64,000 nucleotides of DNA from assembly GCF_026625145.1 (NCBI RefSeq), contig NZ_CP113088.1, positions 1,178,001 through 1,242,000 of the forward strand, read 5' to 3'. The position numbers and the translations under genes are program-made. This DNA is from Lacinutrix neustonica (lineage in GTDB: Bacteria; Bacteroidota; Bacteroidia; Flavobacteriales; Flavobacteriaceae). How positions within the stretch are numbered: the stretch's first letter is position 1; each line of letters starts with the position of its first letter. The notes under the pieces were generated by a model that saw only the letters and a program-made list of their open reading frames with translations, did not search any database and was not told where the DNA came from. Positions 20,250 through 31,921 of the stretch are shown here, piece by piece.

Positions 20250-20330
20250 ATGCAGCAATTAGTAAAACGAATCAATCCAAGCGTTTACCATGCGAACGGT
20301 ATAACCCCTTTAAAAAAAATGAGCACATGA
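20250..20330 (+). CDS. 26-residue leader-like small ORF before padR
   Basis: ATG at 20250 preceded by AAGGAAG and followed by 25 codons; its TGA overlaps the ATG of the PadR gene (ATGA). The product is MQQLVKRINPSVYHANGITP..., basic and soluble. The overlap suggests translational coupling with padR. Coding status is not proven; only the RBS-like sequence and the overlap support it. Confidence 0.4.
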   Translation: MQQLVKRINPSVYHANGITPLKKMST

Positions 20331-20668
20331 AAATAGAAAACACAAAAGCACAAATGCGTAAAGGTGTTTTAGAGTATTGCATCTTATCGGTCTTAAAAGA
20401 CGAAGATGCCTACGTCGCCGAAATTTTAGGCACATTAAAAGACGCCAAATTACTTGTGGTAGAAGGGACTATTTATCCTTTGCTAACAAGATTAAAGAAC
20501 GCAGGCCTTCTTAATTACCGTTGGGAAGAATCTACCTCAGGACCTCCAAGAAAGTATTACGGACTCACAGAAACGGGACAACTGTTTTTAAAAGAATTGA
20601 CCACCACTTGGGACGAATTACAAACCGCAGTTAACATTGTAACACCATCAAAAACTAAAGCAAAATGA
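20327..20668 (+). CDS. PadR family transcriptional regulator
   Basis: 113 residues with the PadR winged helix: KGVLEYCILSVLKDEDAYV..., then VEGTIYPLLTRLKNAGLL and SGPPRKYYGLTETG, the recognition helix and wing of the family. PadR proteins are usually repressors of membrane-stress or efflux genes; here the target is probably its own operon with PspC. It overlaps the PspC start by four bases (ATGA). Confidence 0.9.
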   Translation: MKIENTKAQMRKGVLEYCILSVLKDEDAYVAEILGTLKDAKLLVVEGTIYPLLTRLKNAGLLNYRWEESTSGPPRKYYGLTETGQLFLKELTTTWDELQTAVNIVTPSKTKAK

Positions 20669-22501
20669 ATAAAACAGTCAACATAAATTTAGCAGGTATA
20701 TTTTTTCACATAGATGAAGATGCATACTTAAAATTACAGCGCTATCTTGAGGCTATAAAACGTTCATTTACAGATTCTCAAGGCCGTTCTGAAATAATAT
20801 CAGATATAGAAGCTCGTATCTCAGAATTATTCACAGAACGTGTAAAACATGACAAACAAGTTATTGGCACCAAAGAGGTTGATGAAGTGATCTCCATTAT
20901 GGGACAGCCCGAAGACTATATTGTAGATGATGAAATTTTTGAAGATGAACCTCAAAATCACTATAGAAGTAAAAGTGCTAGCAGAAAACTTTTTAGAGAT
21001 ACAGACAACTCCTATGTTGGAGGTGTTTCAGCTGGATTAGCACACTATTTTGGTGTCGATGCCATCCGGATTAGACTCATCTAGTTAATTCCGGTTCTAG
21101 GATTTGGTACAGGTGTTTTAATTTACATACTACTGTGGATTTTTATTCCTGAAGCAAAAACCACTTCAGAAAAAATACAGATGACTGGTGAAAGTGTTAC
21201 CATTTCTAACATTGAAAAAAAAATTCGTGATGGTTTTGGTAGCGTTTCAGAAAGCATAGGACCCAATCTTCAAAAAGCAGGGGATAAACTTAAAGAGGGT
21301 TTTGAACAAGCAAGTGAAGGTATGAAAAGGATAGATTCTAATCGCATAAAAAGCAGCTCACAAACTTTTTTTGATACGCTTGCGGAAGTCTTCACTTTCC
21401 TATTAAAGATTTTCGCCAAATTTATTGGTATCATACTAATGATCACTGGTGCTGCTGGTGTAATTGCTACAACAGTTGCCGTTATATCTTCAAACTTTAT
21501 AGATCACGTGCACATGGGTAATTCAGACTTTCTGTGGTTATCTCAAGCCTCTGAAACACCTTTATGGTTAGTATCTCTACTGTTATACTTTATTATTTGC
21601 ATCCCCTTATTACTCTTGTTCTATTTAGGATTAAAAATCTTAATAACCAACTTAAAATCGATGGGTAATGTGGCTAAATTCACCCTTTTGGGAGTCCGGG
21701 TATTGTCACTAATAGGTATTGCCATCGTAGGAGCAAAACAAAGTATCTCTTACAGCGAGAAAGCACCAGTGATTCAGAGTAAGACATTAGAGACTATAAA
21801 CTCACAAGATACTTTAGTATTATCTATGAGAAGTAATGATCAATTTGCAGAAAATTTCAACAGACGTTTCCGCAATTTTAATACTGGATTTAATGAAAAT
21901 GGAGACCGAGTAGTCTATTCACAAGGCATTAGGCTACTTGTAAAATCTACTCAAGATAGCGTTGCAAAAGTAAAAGTCATAAAAACGGCTCGAGGAAGTT
22001 CTTTTGATGGTGCCAAAAAAAGGGCCAGCCGTATTTCTTATAGTTATGAATTAAAAGATAACACGCTTTTATTAAACAACCATTTCACGATACCTAATAA
22101 TGAATCTCAGCGGGATCAAGGCGTAGAAGTCACTTTATACTTACCCGTTGGCAGTACATTATATGCTAATGAAAATGTTTACAATTACCATAGTAATGAT
22201 TCAAACAGGTTTAATGACCTTTTAGATCAAGGCATGGAAAATCATTATCTAACAGTTGAAAATGGAAAACTTATTTGTAACGATTGTCCGAGAAGACTTT
22301 GAGGAAAATGAAGATTTTGAAATCGATGTCAATATCAATAACGACAATGCGAAAATTAAAATCAACACCCAAGGTTTTCAAGCTGAAACCGATGAAAACA
22401 CTTTAATTATTGATGAAAATGGCGTGAAAGGCAGCACTAAAAATGTAAAAGTGAACATTGATGAGGAAGGCGTGAAAATAACTTCTGAAAAGAAAGAATA
22501 A
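20665..22501 (+). CDS. PspC domain protein with DUF2807-like C-terminal region
   Basis: About 611 residues: an N-terminal cytosolic helical region, a PspC domain (SYVGGVSAGLAHYFGVDAIRIRL followed by a hydrophobic helix), two further membrane segments, and a C-terminal beta-rich domain. Two lesions interrupt it: an in-frame TAG at 21082-21084, where TCTAG stands for TCTGG (Ile-Trp-Leu), and a gained base at 22288-22293 (CCGAGA for CCAGA; repaired Cys-Pro-Glu-Asp-Phe). With both corrected it is one continuous protein. Envelope-stress sensing is inferred from PspC and from pairing with PadR. Confidence 0.85.
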
Positions 22502-22512
22502 ACCAAGACAAC

Positions 22513-23301
22513 ATGAAATCAATCAAAACAATCATTACCACCACGCTTTTCTTAGGCCTCTGTTATAACGTAGTCGCTCAAGCGTCTATAAAATCAGAAC
22601 TATTTATTACATTAAAACAAAGCGATAGCTTACTTTTTAATAATGGTTTTAATACCTGTGATATCAAACCGTTTGAAACCTTAATTGCAGACGATTTTGA
22701 GTTTTATCATGACCAATCGGGTGTTACATCATCTAAAGAAGTCTTTATCATTGGGATAAAAGACGGATTATGCAATGCCAAGAACACTATAAAGTCAAGA
22801 CGTGAATTAGTAAATGGCAGTCTTTCTGTTTATCCGCTATATAGCAAAGGCGTTTTATATGGCGCCATTCAAAAAGGAGAGCACCAATTTTATGAATCAC
22901 AAGAAGGGCAGCCTGAACAAAAAGCCAGCCTTGCTAAATTCACTCATTTATGGATAAAAACAGAAAATAATTGGCAACTAAAAAGAGTTCTAAGTTATGA
23001 TCATACCATAAAAAAGGAACCGAAAACCGAGAACGCAAAAGTGTCTCAAGATCTTCTAGAATCTTATACTGGGCACTACAATGCTAAAACTTCAGGACTT
23101 GTAGTGATTTCGAAAACAGAAAAAGGTCTGCACATAAAAGCAGGAAAAATGGATGCCGATATTTTTCCTAAAACAGAGACCTTGTTTACGCATCAGCAGG
23201 CCCCTTTAACTTTTGAGTTTATATCAGACTCACAAGGACATATCGAAAAGTTTATAGTCCGAGAAAACAATAGCATTGTAGAAGAAGCTATTAAACAATA
23301 A
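22513..23301 (+). CDS. Secreted DUF4440/NTF2-like protein
   Basis: 262 residues with a signal peptide (to VVAQ|AS). The N-terminal half shows an NTF2-like pattern (FETLIADDFEFYHD ... GALYGAIQKGEHQFYE) similar to DUF4440 proteins; the C-terminal half is a second small beta domain (LLESYTGHYNAKTSGLVVI). It follows the PspC gene by 11 bases and is probably in the same operon. Function unknown. Confidence 0.65.
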   Translation: MKSIKTIITTTLFLGLCYNVVAQASIKSELFITLKQSDSLLFNNGFNTCDIKPFETLIADDFEFYHDQSGVTSSKEVFIIGIKDGLCNAKNTIKSRRELVNGSLSVYPLYSKGVLYGAIQKGEHQFYESQEGQPEQKASLAKFTHLWIKTENNWQLKRVLSYDHTIKKEPKTENAKVSQDLLESYTGHYNAKTSGLVVISKTEKGLHIKAGKMDADIFPKTETLFTHQQAPLTFEFISDSQGHIEKFIVRENNSIVEEAIKQ

Positions 23302-23487
23302 TTCATTAATCAAAAAACCAATCAACATGATAACCATCGTTAAATTCATCACCAATATACTCATCGATATTTTCTTGTAATCACTTTCTAAAACCACTTA
23401 GAATCAACAAGTACATAACCATTTCAGGCTTTTTAAAAGTTTGGGATGGTTTTTGTTATATCTTTGCCATAACCATAAACGATACTA
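23302..23487. other. Intergenic region with DUF2807 promoter
   Basis: A likely Bacteroidota promoter precedes the DUF2807 gene: TTTTTG at about 23449 and TATATCTTTG at 23457-23466. A 17-codon open frame at 23327-23380 is present but nothing supports it as a gene. Confidence 0.4.
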
Positions 23488-24276
23488 ATGAAAACAAAAT
23501 TACACCTACTTCTACTTACTACCTTTATAACACTCACTGGTTTTTCTCAGAGTAGTGAAAAAATAAAAGGCAACAGAAATGTCACCACCCAAATTACTGA
23601 AATACTAAATTTTAACAGGCTACTCATTGGTGATGATTTTAAGCTAAAAATAAAATATGGAGATCAAGCTGCGGTACACATAGATACAGATGACAATTTA
23701 CACGAGGTCATCAATTTCGCTGTGGATGATACTGGCACTTTGTCTTTTAAGACCAACAAAAGAATCACATCAAGTAAAACGATGGATATTACTGTAATCT
23801 ATAAAGACTCGCTTAAAATTATTGAATTAAAAGAGGATGCAGAAATTACTGCTACTGTAGATTTAAAATTAAAAGATTTCATCTTGAAAACAAAAGAATC
23901 AGCAAAAGCTTATATGACCTTGGAAGCCGATCATTTCACCTATATAACCGCAGGCAAGAGTGAGTCTGAATTAAATGTTACCGCAAACACCATTACATTA
24001 GAAATGAGTGATAACAGTGATTTGGAAGCACTGTTTAATGCGTCAACTATTAACATGAACCTTTTACAACGCAGTGATGCGAAAATTGAAGGCGATGTGG
24101 ATGATTTAATTATTAAAGCGGATAATAACATAACTCTAAAAGCCGATAAACTTGAGGCAAAAAACTGTAATTTACTTACTGAAGGCCGATCTGAAATTTA
24201 CCTTCAAGCCACTAAAAATTTAACTATTGAAGCTTCGGTGATACAGAAACGTACATATATGGGAACCCGAAAATAG
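23488..24276 (+). CDS. DUF2807 (GIN domain) secreted protein
   Basis: 262 residues with a signal peptide (to LTGFSQ) followed by a repetitive beta-helix made of short strands with regular Asp/Asn/Lys turns, the pattern of DUF2807 'GIN' adhesin-like domains. Probably surface- or periplasm-located. It closes the PadR/PspC group. Confidence 0.85.
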   Translation: MKTKLHLLLLTTFITLTGFSQSSEKIKGNRNVTTQITEILNFNRLLIGDDFKLKIKYGDQAAVHIDTDDNLHEVINFAVDDTGTLSFKTNKRITSSKTMDITVIYKDSLKIIELKEDAEITATVDLKLKDFILKTKESAKAYMTLEADHFTYITAGKSESELNVTANTITLEMSDNSDLEALFNASTINMNLLQRSDAKIEGDVDDLIIKADNNITLKADKLEAKNCNLLTEGRSEIYLQATKNLTIEASVIQKRTYMGTRK

Positions 24277-24318
24277 ATTTGAAAAAATTTGATGATGAAG
24301 CCATAATAAGAAAGAAAT

Positions 24319-24345
24319 AGCGCGCACTTAAAGCGCCCTTTTTTG
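24319..24345. terminator. Putative terminator between convergent genes
   Basis: AGCGC...GCGC stem followed by CCCTTTTTTG; short, and overlapping the 3' end of the histidine kinase gene. Confidence 0.45.
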
Positions 24346-26585
24346 TAATTTACAGTTTGATAACGCCTTAAAAAGCTTATCAATCTCTAACGGTTTCCAT
24401 AGTATGGCATCAAAAAGATGAGTACTCTCTTTATTGTCACTAGTTAAAACATCTGCGGTTACGGCAAACACCGGTGTTTTTTGGTTTTTATTAGCTGTGG
24501 TTTTTATCAATCGTGTCGCTTCAAATCCATTCATTACTGGCATGTGTACATCCATAAGAATGAAATCGTAGGCATTCTTTTTAGAAGCCTCTAAAGCGGC
24601 TTTTCCGTCTTTGGCATGATCGGTATCAATACCCCAATTGGTTAGCACTTTTCGCATTAACATGGCGTTTAAAGGGGTGTCTTCAGCAATTAAAGCTTTT
24701 TTTCCTTTTAGCAATTCAAAATCAGTAATTTCGATAACTTCCTTTTTAGCGACGCGCTTTAATTTAATCGTAAAATAGAATTCTGAACCTTTATTAAGAG
24801 CACTCTTGACTTCAATTCTCCCTCCATATAAGGATACCAATTTCTTTACTATGGCCAGGCCTAAACCCGTGCCCCCCTGTTCTCCTGGTTGTTATAGGCT
24901 TTATTTGAGAAAAACTATCAAAAATAACCTCCAGATCTTGTTTAGAAATGCCTTCACCGGTATCTTTTATAATAAATTTAATCTTATCGTGTATATCATC
25001 CTGCGCTATGAGTTGCGTATGAAATATCACATCCCCATCTCTTGTAAATTTTATGGCATTACTAATTAAGTTCCCTAATATTTGAGCCATTTTTGGCTGA
25101 TCTATTAGGTAATGTTGTTCCTCCGGAATACCGTTTTTTAAAATAAGATTTATACCTTTATTATTCGCCGCATTCCCGTATAAGTTTAATATGTTTGCAC
25201 ACAGCGCACTAAAGTTTATATTATTCTCTTCTATTACCGATTTATTGGAATCTAACTTTGTAAAGTCCAAGATGTCATTAACTATAATAATTAAGTTATT
25301 CGAGGCAAACTGCAAACTATCAAATAATTTTTTATCCTCACCCCTAATCTTATTTTTCAATAAAGACACAATGGTCGTTATGGCATTTAAAGGGGTTCTA
25401 ATCTCATGACTCATTATAGATAAAAAATCCTGTTTCTGCTTTAAAATATGCTTTTGATCTCTATTTTTCTTATCTATCGCTTTTTGCTTTTCTCTTTGAA
25501 TTTTAGCCTCATTCTCTAGTATATTCATCCGGTTTATCAAGTCGTAATTCTCAATAATTCTTAAGGCTTGAGTCGTCATGACACTTTCCTTTTCCTTAAG
25601 GTAACACTCTAAATAAAACAAGGACTCTTTAATATTATTAGCCCCTTTGAATATAAGGTACAGTAAATGGTAATTTTTAATTTTTATAAGCGATATATTG
25701 TATGTTACCGTAAGTTTCAAACTTTGTTTAACGGTTTTTTCTGCTTTAGTGTAATCGCCTAATTCACAATATAACTTACCCAATTTACTGAGGGACATAG
25801 AGGCTCCCATATTTTCGACTGTTTCTTGATGAATTTCAATTGCTTTAATAAAATCCTGTTCCGCTTTTTTATATTCTTTAGTGAATAAATATACTTTTGC
25901 CCGACCGTAAAGGGCAAAACCATAACCTCTTATATCGCCACTTTCCTGTTTTAATTTTAGAGAATAGGTGATCATTCTCATCGCAATTTTTGACTTGCCT
26001 TTTTTTAGTACTAAACCAGTAAAGATTATTAAATACGTTGGATTCTAAATTGGTATCGTTAATTTTCCTAGCATTTTTAATGGCACTTTTATAGGCTTTA
26101 AAGGCATTTATTGTATCCCCAAGATATTCATAAATGGTTCCTATCGCTTTTTCAACTTTAGAGAGGTTTGAAAAATCATCATATGTTTTATAAATAGTCA
26201 TGGCTTCAAGCAAATAATACAACCCTTTATGATGATTATCAGACTTATAAAGCACGCTGCCTAAAGTGTACTTGGCATCTGCTATGCCCCTTTCATTTTT
26301 AATAGCCTTAAAACAGGTAATGGCTTCACTTGATGCCGCATTCGACTTTTCAAAATCACTAATGATCATGTAAAAAAGCCCCAGCTTGTTTAAACTATTG
26401 CCTATTAATAATTGGTCCTCTAAATCTCTACTCATTTGTAAAGCTTCTTTAGACAAGGCGATACTCTTAGACAAATCACTTGTGCGACCTACATACGCTT
26501 TCTCCAAAAGCGAATTAACACGTTCCATTTGAGGTAGATTAGTAAAAGCCATTAATTTCTCAGTATTCGCTTCGATTAGGGACAA
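24328..26585 (-). CDS. TPR-containing hybrid sensor histidine kinase
   Basis: About 751 residues: an N-terminal run of tetratricopeptide repeats (to about residue 330), a coiled-coil, HisKA with SIMSHEIRTPLNA (phospho-His), HATPase with the N box NAIKFT and a glycine-rich G box (TGGTGLGL), and a C-terminal receiver domain with ALIAEDTPLNAM and DFILMDVHMPVMNG (phospho-Asp). No membrane span, so a cytosolic sensor. Two homopolymer slips break the frame: six G at about 24885-24890 (five expected) and seven A at about 26009-26015 (six expected). TTG at 26585 is the first possible start. No response regulator lies beside it. Confidence 0.8.
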
Positions 26586-26652
26586 ACTTTTAATTTTTCA
26601 AAAATAGATAAATTATTTCATAACCCGATAATTGTTTTTAAATCAGAAGCTT

Positions 26653-26680
26653 AAAAAGCCAAAACATAGTTTTGGCTTTT
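26653..26680. terminator. Rho-independent terminator downstream of trxB
   Basis: AAAAGCCAAAAC / GTTTTGGCTTTT hairpin with an ATA loop, between the histidine kinase and trxB. Confidence 0.75.
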
Positions 26681-26706
26681 AGTTCGTCGTGATCTGTTGT
26701 TAATCT

Positions 26707-27695
<989 letters not shown>

Positions 27696-27851
27696 TCATT
27701 ATTTAATACAGTAAAAGTAGTATTTTTGGTAGAAAACTTACAGTTAAGTTATCAACAGATGTTATTAAACAATAATGATTTTTTATGAAACCAAGACAAA
27801 AGCATACGTCCTAGTTATGCTAAATGGTTACACTCAACTTATATGGCGTTA

Positions 27852-28046
27852 TTAACTTGTTTTTCCCAACATGGCTTTACCTATTGCATAGTAGATAACA
27901 GTATTTGGAATATAAAACACAACGGTTCCATTAACTGCAATAAATGTGAGGATCGCTATTTTAAATCTGAAATGAGCTATTAATAAGACCGATTGTGCTA
28001 TCTGAAAATCATCTTTATACCTATATTCCCCATAACAAAAAAACAC
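27852..28046 (-). CDS. Possible small membrane protein
   Basis: An open frame of 64 residues with a C-terminal hydrophobic helix (VNGTVVFYIPNTVIYYAIGK). It overlaps nothing on its own strand, but its N-terminal part runs across the promoter region of the divergent ArsC-like gene, so the true start is probably near 27990. Weak support only. Confidence 0.3.
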   Translation of the reverse strand: MFFCYGEYRYKDDFQIAQSVLLIAHFRFKIAILTFIAVNGTVVFYIPNTVIYYAIGKAMLGKTS

Positions 28047-28054
28047 AATGTATT

Positions 28055-28504
28055 ATGGGAACTATAGCGACAGATGAACGACAAACCACCTTGTTTTACA
28101 ACTCGGAAACCTCATTAGGAAAACAAACGCATGCTTATGTTTACGGATTAGACAAGAACCTTCAAGCCATAGACATTTCTAAAACGAAAGTTACGGGAAC
28201 ACAGTGGGCTACCATTGCCGAAAATCTAGACCTATCTATTTCGAATTTAATAAACACGGAACATCCCGATTTTAAGTCGGAATACGATGACACCACGAGT
28301 TTCGATGATAATGATTGGATAAAAGTGTTACATGCGCATCCAAAATGCTTAAAAGCTCCCGTTTTAATTTTTCAAAAAAATTACTTTCTAGTGGACACCC
28401 CTTCTGAAGTAGAGCGCATAATAAAAGTGAAAGCCGAAGGATTTGATGCCGAAATTCTGATTGAGACCTGTGTTTTTTATAACACAAAATTAAAAAGCAG
28501 ATAG
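28055..28504 (+). CDS. ArsC/Spx-like thioredoxin-fold protein
   Basis: 149 residues from ATG 28055, with the ArsC-family outline: a beta strand and LFYNSETSLGKQTHAYV at the N-terminus, and the later KAPVLIFQKNYFLVDTPSEVERII, where ArsC has RPILV. The catalytic cysteine of ArsC is replaced by Ser at its expected place (NSETS), so it is unlikely to be an arsenate reductase. Function unknown; Spx-like regulation is one possibility. Confidence 0.6.
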   Translation: MGTIATDERQTTLFYNSETSLGKQTHAYVYGLDKNLQAIDISKTKVTGTQWATIAENLDLSISNLINTEHPDFKSEYDDTTSFDDNDWIKVLHAHPKCLKAPVLIFQKNYFLVDTPSEVERIIKVKAEGFDAEILIETCVFYNTKLKSR

Positions 28505-28521
28505 TTACCTATCTGCTTTTT
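28492..28521. terminator. Rho-independent terminator
   Basis: AAAAAGCAGATAG / CTATCTGCTTTTT hairpin with a TTAC loop overlapping the stop of the ArsC-like gene. Confidence 0.8.
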
Positions 28522-28748
28522 AATTTATTCAATCTACTAAAATTTAATTACTATACCATTTTTAATAAAGTACGGTATGCTTTTAAAAGAAATTAGCATA
28601 CAAAATTATATGATAAACGCTCAGTAGCATATATACATATAACATTTTTTTATATAACACTCATTATTGATTTAATATAGTAATAAGAACAGAAGAAAAT
28701 TATAAATTATAATGTATCTTTAATATATTTTTTTTCAAAAAACCCGAC

Positions 28749-29780
28749 ATGACCAAAAAGATTAGTGTTATACATGATGAAGTTAAAAACATTGTTTTAT
28801 CGTTAGCGGCAGAACTAAAAGCCGATCACGATATTGACAACAACCAAACGTGCTTTGATTTTCCGAGATGACTATGGTGATGGGTATTTTAAATCTATTA
28901 CGTTTGACTTTGGTGTTGGTATTATAATCGCTGATTGCTTACTCAAGAAAGATCTCTGCATTGAATTCACAAAAGAAAAAATAAACCCCTTGAAATTATT
29001 GTTCAATCTAAACGCCCCTATAACACTCCTTGGTAGTGATATAGAACACAGGTTAACTAGATTAGAAAGCTTAATGTTCTCACCTGCGACGAGCGAGTCT
29101 CAGACATTAAAATTTACAAAAGATAAACCCACAACTTTTCTCTGTATACACATTAACAGAAAAGTGTTTGAAGAAAAATTAGAGCAGTTTATAGGTGATA
29201 TGAGTGTGGACTTGGAAACACTCTTTAGGGATCTTAACGGTATTAATAAATTTTATTATAAAAGCTTTTATACTTTAGAAATTTCAGAATTAATCGAGGA
29301 AATAAAATCATGTGATCTCTCGGACTTCATGCAATCCGTATTTTTAGAAGGTAAAACGTATGAAATTTTGACTTTATTTTTGCAACAGTTTACTGAAAAG
29401 CGTAATGAACCGGATGATCTTAAACTGCTAAGAAAATCCACAATCACTAAAATTGAAGCGGCAGTAGATATTATAAAAAAAGAACTTGACATCAGAATAA
29501 GTGTTAACGCACTTGCAAAACGTGTTGGTTTGAACCGGAATACACTTCAAGCTGGTTTCAAGCAACTCTTTTCTACTTCTGTAAACGAATACATGAGAGA
29601 CCATAAAATAGAGCGTGCAAAAGTATTATTGGAAAATTCTGATTTAAACATTACGGAAATCACTTATAAAATTGGTATTAACTCCGAAGCTATTTCTCAA
29701 AACTATTTAAAGAACGCTACGGATTAACCCCTAAGCAGTATATCGGTCAATCAAGAGTCAAAAAAGAAAAGTCGGCATAA
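28749..29780 (+). CDS. AraC family regulator, paralogue 1
   Basis: About 343 residues with a conserved N-terminal domain (FKSITFDFGVGI) and a C-terminal AraC DNA-binding domain (about 235-335). Two lesions hide its extent: CCGAGA at 28863-28868 separates the first 40 residues (repaired Phe-Asp-Phe-Pro-Asp-Asp-Tyr), and CCGA at 29684-29687 for CCAGA breaks the second helix-turn-helix, which becomes INSRSYFSKLFKERYGLTPKQY once repaired. The two cancel to a length divisible by three. First of three related regulators in 4.2 kb. Confidence 0.85.
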
Positions 29781-29991
29781 TTTACATAGTTAACAATAAT
29801 AATTCCTTCGAGAATAACGCTTTAGAAGTTTTTTAATTACTAAAAACCAAGTTTAGTTTCAAAAAAAAGCGCCCAAAAGTGTTATTCTTCGTTTCAGAAA
29901 TGTTAATCTATATAGCCCTTTATTTATTTATTTGCATTCCAAAACTTACCAACCAACCAATGTCATTTTTAATGAAAAGGAAGTTTTATCT

Positions 29992-31023
29992 ATGAAAATA
30001 ATAAACATTGAGAGTACTAAAAACACTCTCATTTTAAAGGAACTAAACGCTTACATTCAAGGAGAAATTACAGAGAGTTTTGGAGAAAGCATCTTAACTT
30101 TCAATAATAGTCTTGGGAAAGGAACGATTCGCAGTATTAGTTTTGACTTAGGCGTATCGTTGTTAGATTACAATGTGAATTTTAATGAGGATATAAAAAT
30201 TGTTTTAAGAGTGGCGAAAGAAAGCCCTATTGAATTTATATTTGTTTCAGAAGGGAATTTAAAATTCACCCCTGATAGCGAAGAAAATCCTGTGCTATTG
30301 GAACGTTATCAAAATGTTATTATTTCTAATAAATCAAATGCAAAAAACACTTTTTATTTTCCGCGTAATATTGACATCAAAGTTAATATTATTGAGCTTA
30401 TAAAAAAGGAGTTTCAAAAAGGTAAGAATAACTCGAAACGACTTGACAGCCTTCAGAACTCCATACTATCAATATTTAGAGGAGGTCATAATGATGAAGT
30501 CTTCCAACACATTGGTAATTACAACATTAAAATTGCAGATCATGTAAAGGAGCTAAATGCAACAGATGAAAAAGGATTAGTAAAATCGCTTACCATCGAA
30601 GGACAGTTAAATCTTATATTGGCGCTACAACTCTTAGAACACACAAAACATGAAAATAAGCCGCTATTACCAGATTCCCTTTCAAAAGAAGACATCAAAA
30701 AAATACATAAATTGTGTGACTATATTCTAGACAACATCTCTGAGACCACCAATATTGAGCACCTTTCTAAACAGGCAGGCATGAGCCCTAAAAAGTTACA
30801 AATTGGTTTCAGATTACTATATAATAAGTCTATTAATGAATACATGAGGCAAATTCGTTTAGAATTAGCCGGAGACTACATTAAAAATACTGATTTGTCC
30901 GTTTCAGAAATTGTATATAAGATAGGCTATAAAAGTAGAAGCTATTTTTCAAAGGTATTTTACGAAGGCTATGGTATATTGCCTAAAGAGTATAAAGATA
31001 AGGTTAAAAACAAGGCTAATTAA
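29992..31023 (+). CDS. AraC family regulator, paralogue 2
   Basis: 343 residues if started at ATG 29992 (MKIINIESTKNTLIL...); an earlier start at 29932 is possible. The N-terminal domain shares GTIRSISFDLGVSLLDYNVNF with its neighbours, and the C-terminal double helix-turn-helix is complete (IGYKSRSYFSKVFYEGYGILPKEYKDK). No lesion. The stop overlaps the convergent SRAP gene by eight bases. Confidence 0.88.
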   Translation: MKIINIESTKNTLILKELNAYIQGEITESFGESILTFNNSLGKGTIRSISFDLGVSLLDYNVNFNEDIKIVLRVAKESPIEFIFVSEGNLKFTPDSEENPVLLERYQNVIISNKSNAKNTFYFPRNIDIKVNIIELIKKEFQKGKNNSKRLDSLQNSILSIFRGGHNDEVFQHIGNYNIKIADHVKELNATDEKGLVKSLTIEGQLNLILALQLLEHTKHENKPLLPDSLSKEDIKKIHKLCDYILDNISETTNIEHLSKQAGMSPKKLQIGFRLLYNKSINEYMRQIRLELAGDYIKNTDLSVSEIVYKIGYKSRSYFSKVFYEGYGILPKEYKDKVKNKAN

Positions 31024-31717
31024 ATAGAGGCAAATCTTCATAATTTACTGGTTCCGGAATGGAATTATAAATGATATCATTTTTATAGAACTCTTTAGCT
31101 ATCGGGTGCCCTTTTAATTCTGTTTGTTGCGAACAATAAGCAAAATAATCTAAGTCTTGTTTTTTATTAGTGTCTAGCCATTCCTCTCGTTGCGCTTCAT
31201 TAATGATTAATGGCATTTTTGAATTGATATTATGAATGCTACGAATAAAACTGTTTGCTCTTGAAAGTATGGGAGAACAGGTTATAAAACCATCTTCTAA
31301 TATATTATAAATACCTCCTAAAGTAATAGTAGATTTTAAGGGGGAATAAACCAAATAAGGATAGACTGAACCATCTTTAATGAAAGAGGTGAAAAAGCCA
31401 GTAATAATGATAAGACACCGCCTATTTAAAAAGGCATCCTTGTACCATTTGTTTGTCTGCAAATCTGCTCTATTAATATTAAGCGTATTACTTACTTGCT
31501 GGAAAGCTTCCCAGTCATCATTAAAAGGCATGGGTAGAATGCCCCAAATGCCATAATCAATAATATGAGGGTTCTCTGAGGTAATTATACTAACGGTATT
31601 TTCTTTAAAACCATTAATAATTTTCTCAGTTTCGTAGATTTTTGGATGTTTAAAATGAAGGTTCAATTCATTTTCTACCCTATCTAATTCGGCCGTATTT
31701 GAAAGTTTATAGTACAT
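31016..31717 (-). CDS. SRAP (HMCES/YedK)-like protein lacking catalytic residues
   Basis: 233 residues with the SRAP outline: GIWGILPMPF, LNINRADL (the NARxET position), RRCLIIITGFF and HNINSKMPLII. In active SRAP proteins Cys2 forms a covalent bond with abasic DNA and a Glu in the FYEW motif helps; here residue 2 is Tyr (MYYKL) and FYEW is FFTSF. The conserved His before MP is kept. It should not be able to form the thiazolidine crosslink and may bind DNA without catalysis. It stands between two AraC genes. Confidence 0.75.
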   Translation of the reverse strand: MYYKLSNTAELDRVENELNLHFKHPKIYETEKIINGFKENTVSIITSENPHIIDYGIWGILPMPFNDDWEAFQQVSNTLNINRADLQTNKWYKDAFLNRRCLIIITGFFTSFIKDGSVYPYLVYSPLKSTITLGGIYNILEDGFITCSPILSRANSFIRSIHNINSKMPLIINEAQREEWLDTNKKQDLDYFAYCSQQTELKGHPIAKEFYKNDIIYNSIPEPVNYEDLPLFN

Positions 31718-31921
31718 AATTTACACATTGCAATTACGTGAAAATCAACCAATAATAATATTAAAATAACGTTTATTAATAACCCATTCACTGTTAAACT
31801 GTTAATTTATTACGACAAAATACAAAGTTCTCAAAAAGGATCTCATAAGTGGTATAGTTAAGCGCAAAAAAGCTAACTTTATACAAGCAATCAATGTATT
31901 TTTACTTAAAAGAAAAAAACC

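Noticed and set aside
23027-23264. CCGAGA at 23027 and 23259 as further lesions
   Set aside because: The frame is intact across both; changing them would create stops. They show CCGAGA also occurs naturally.
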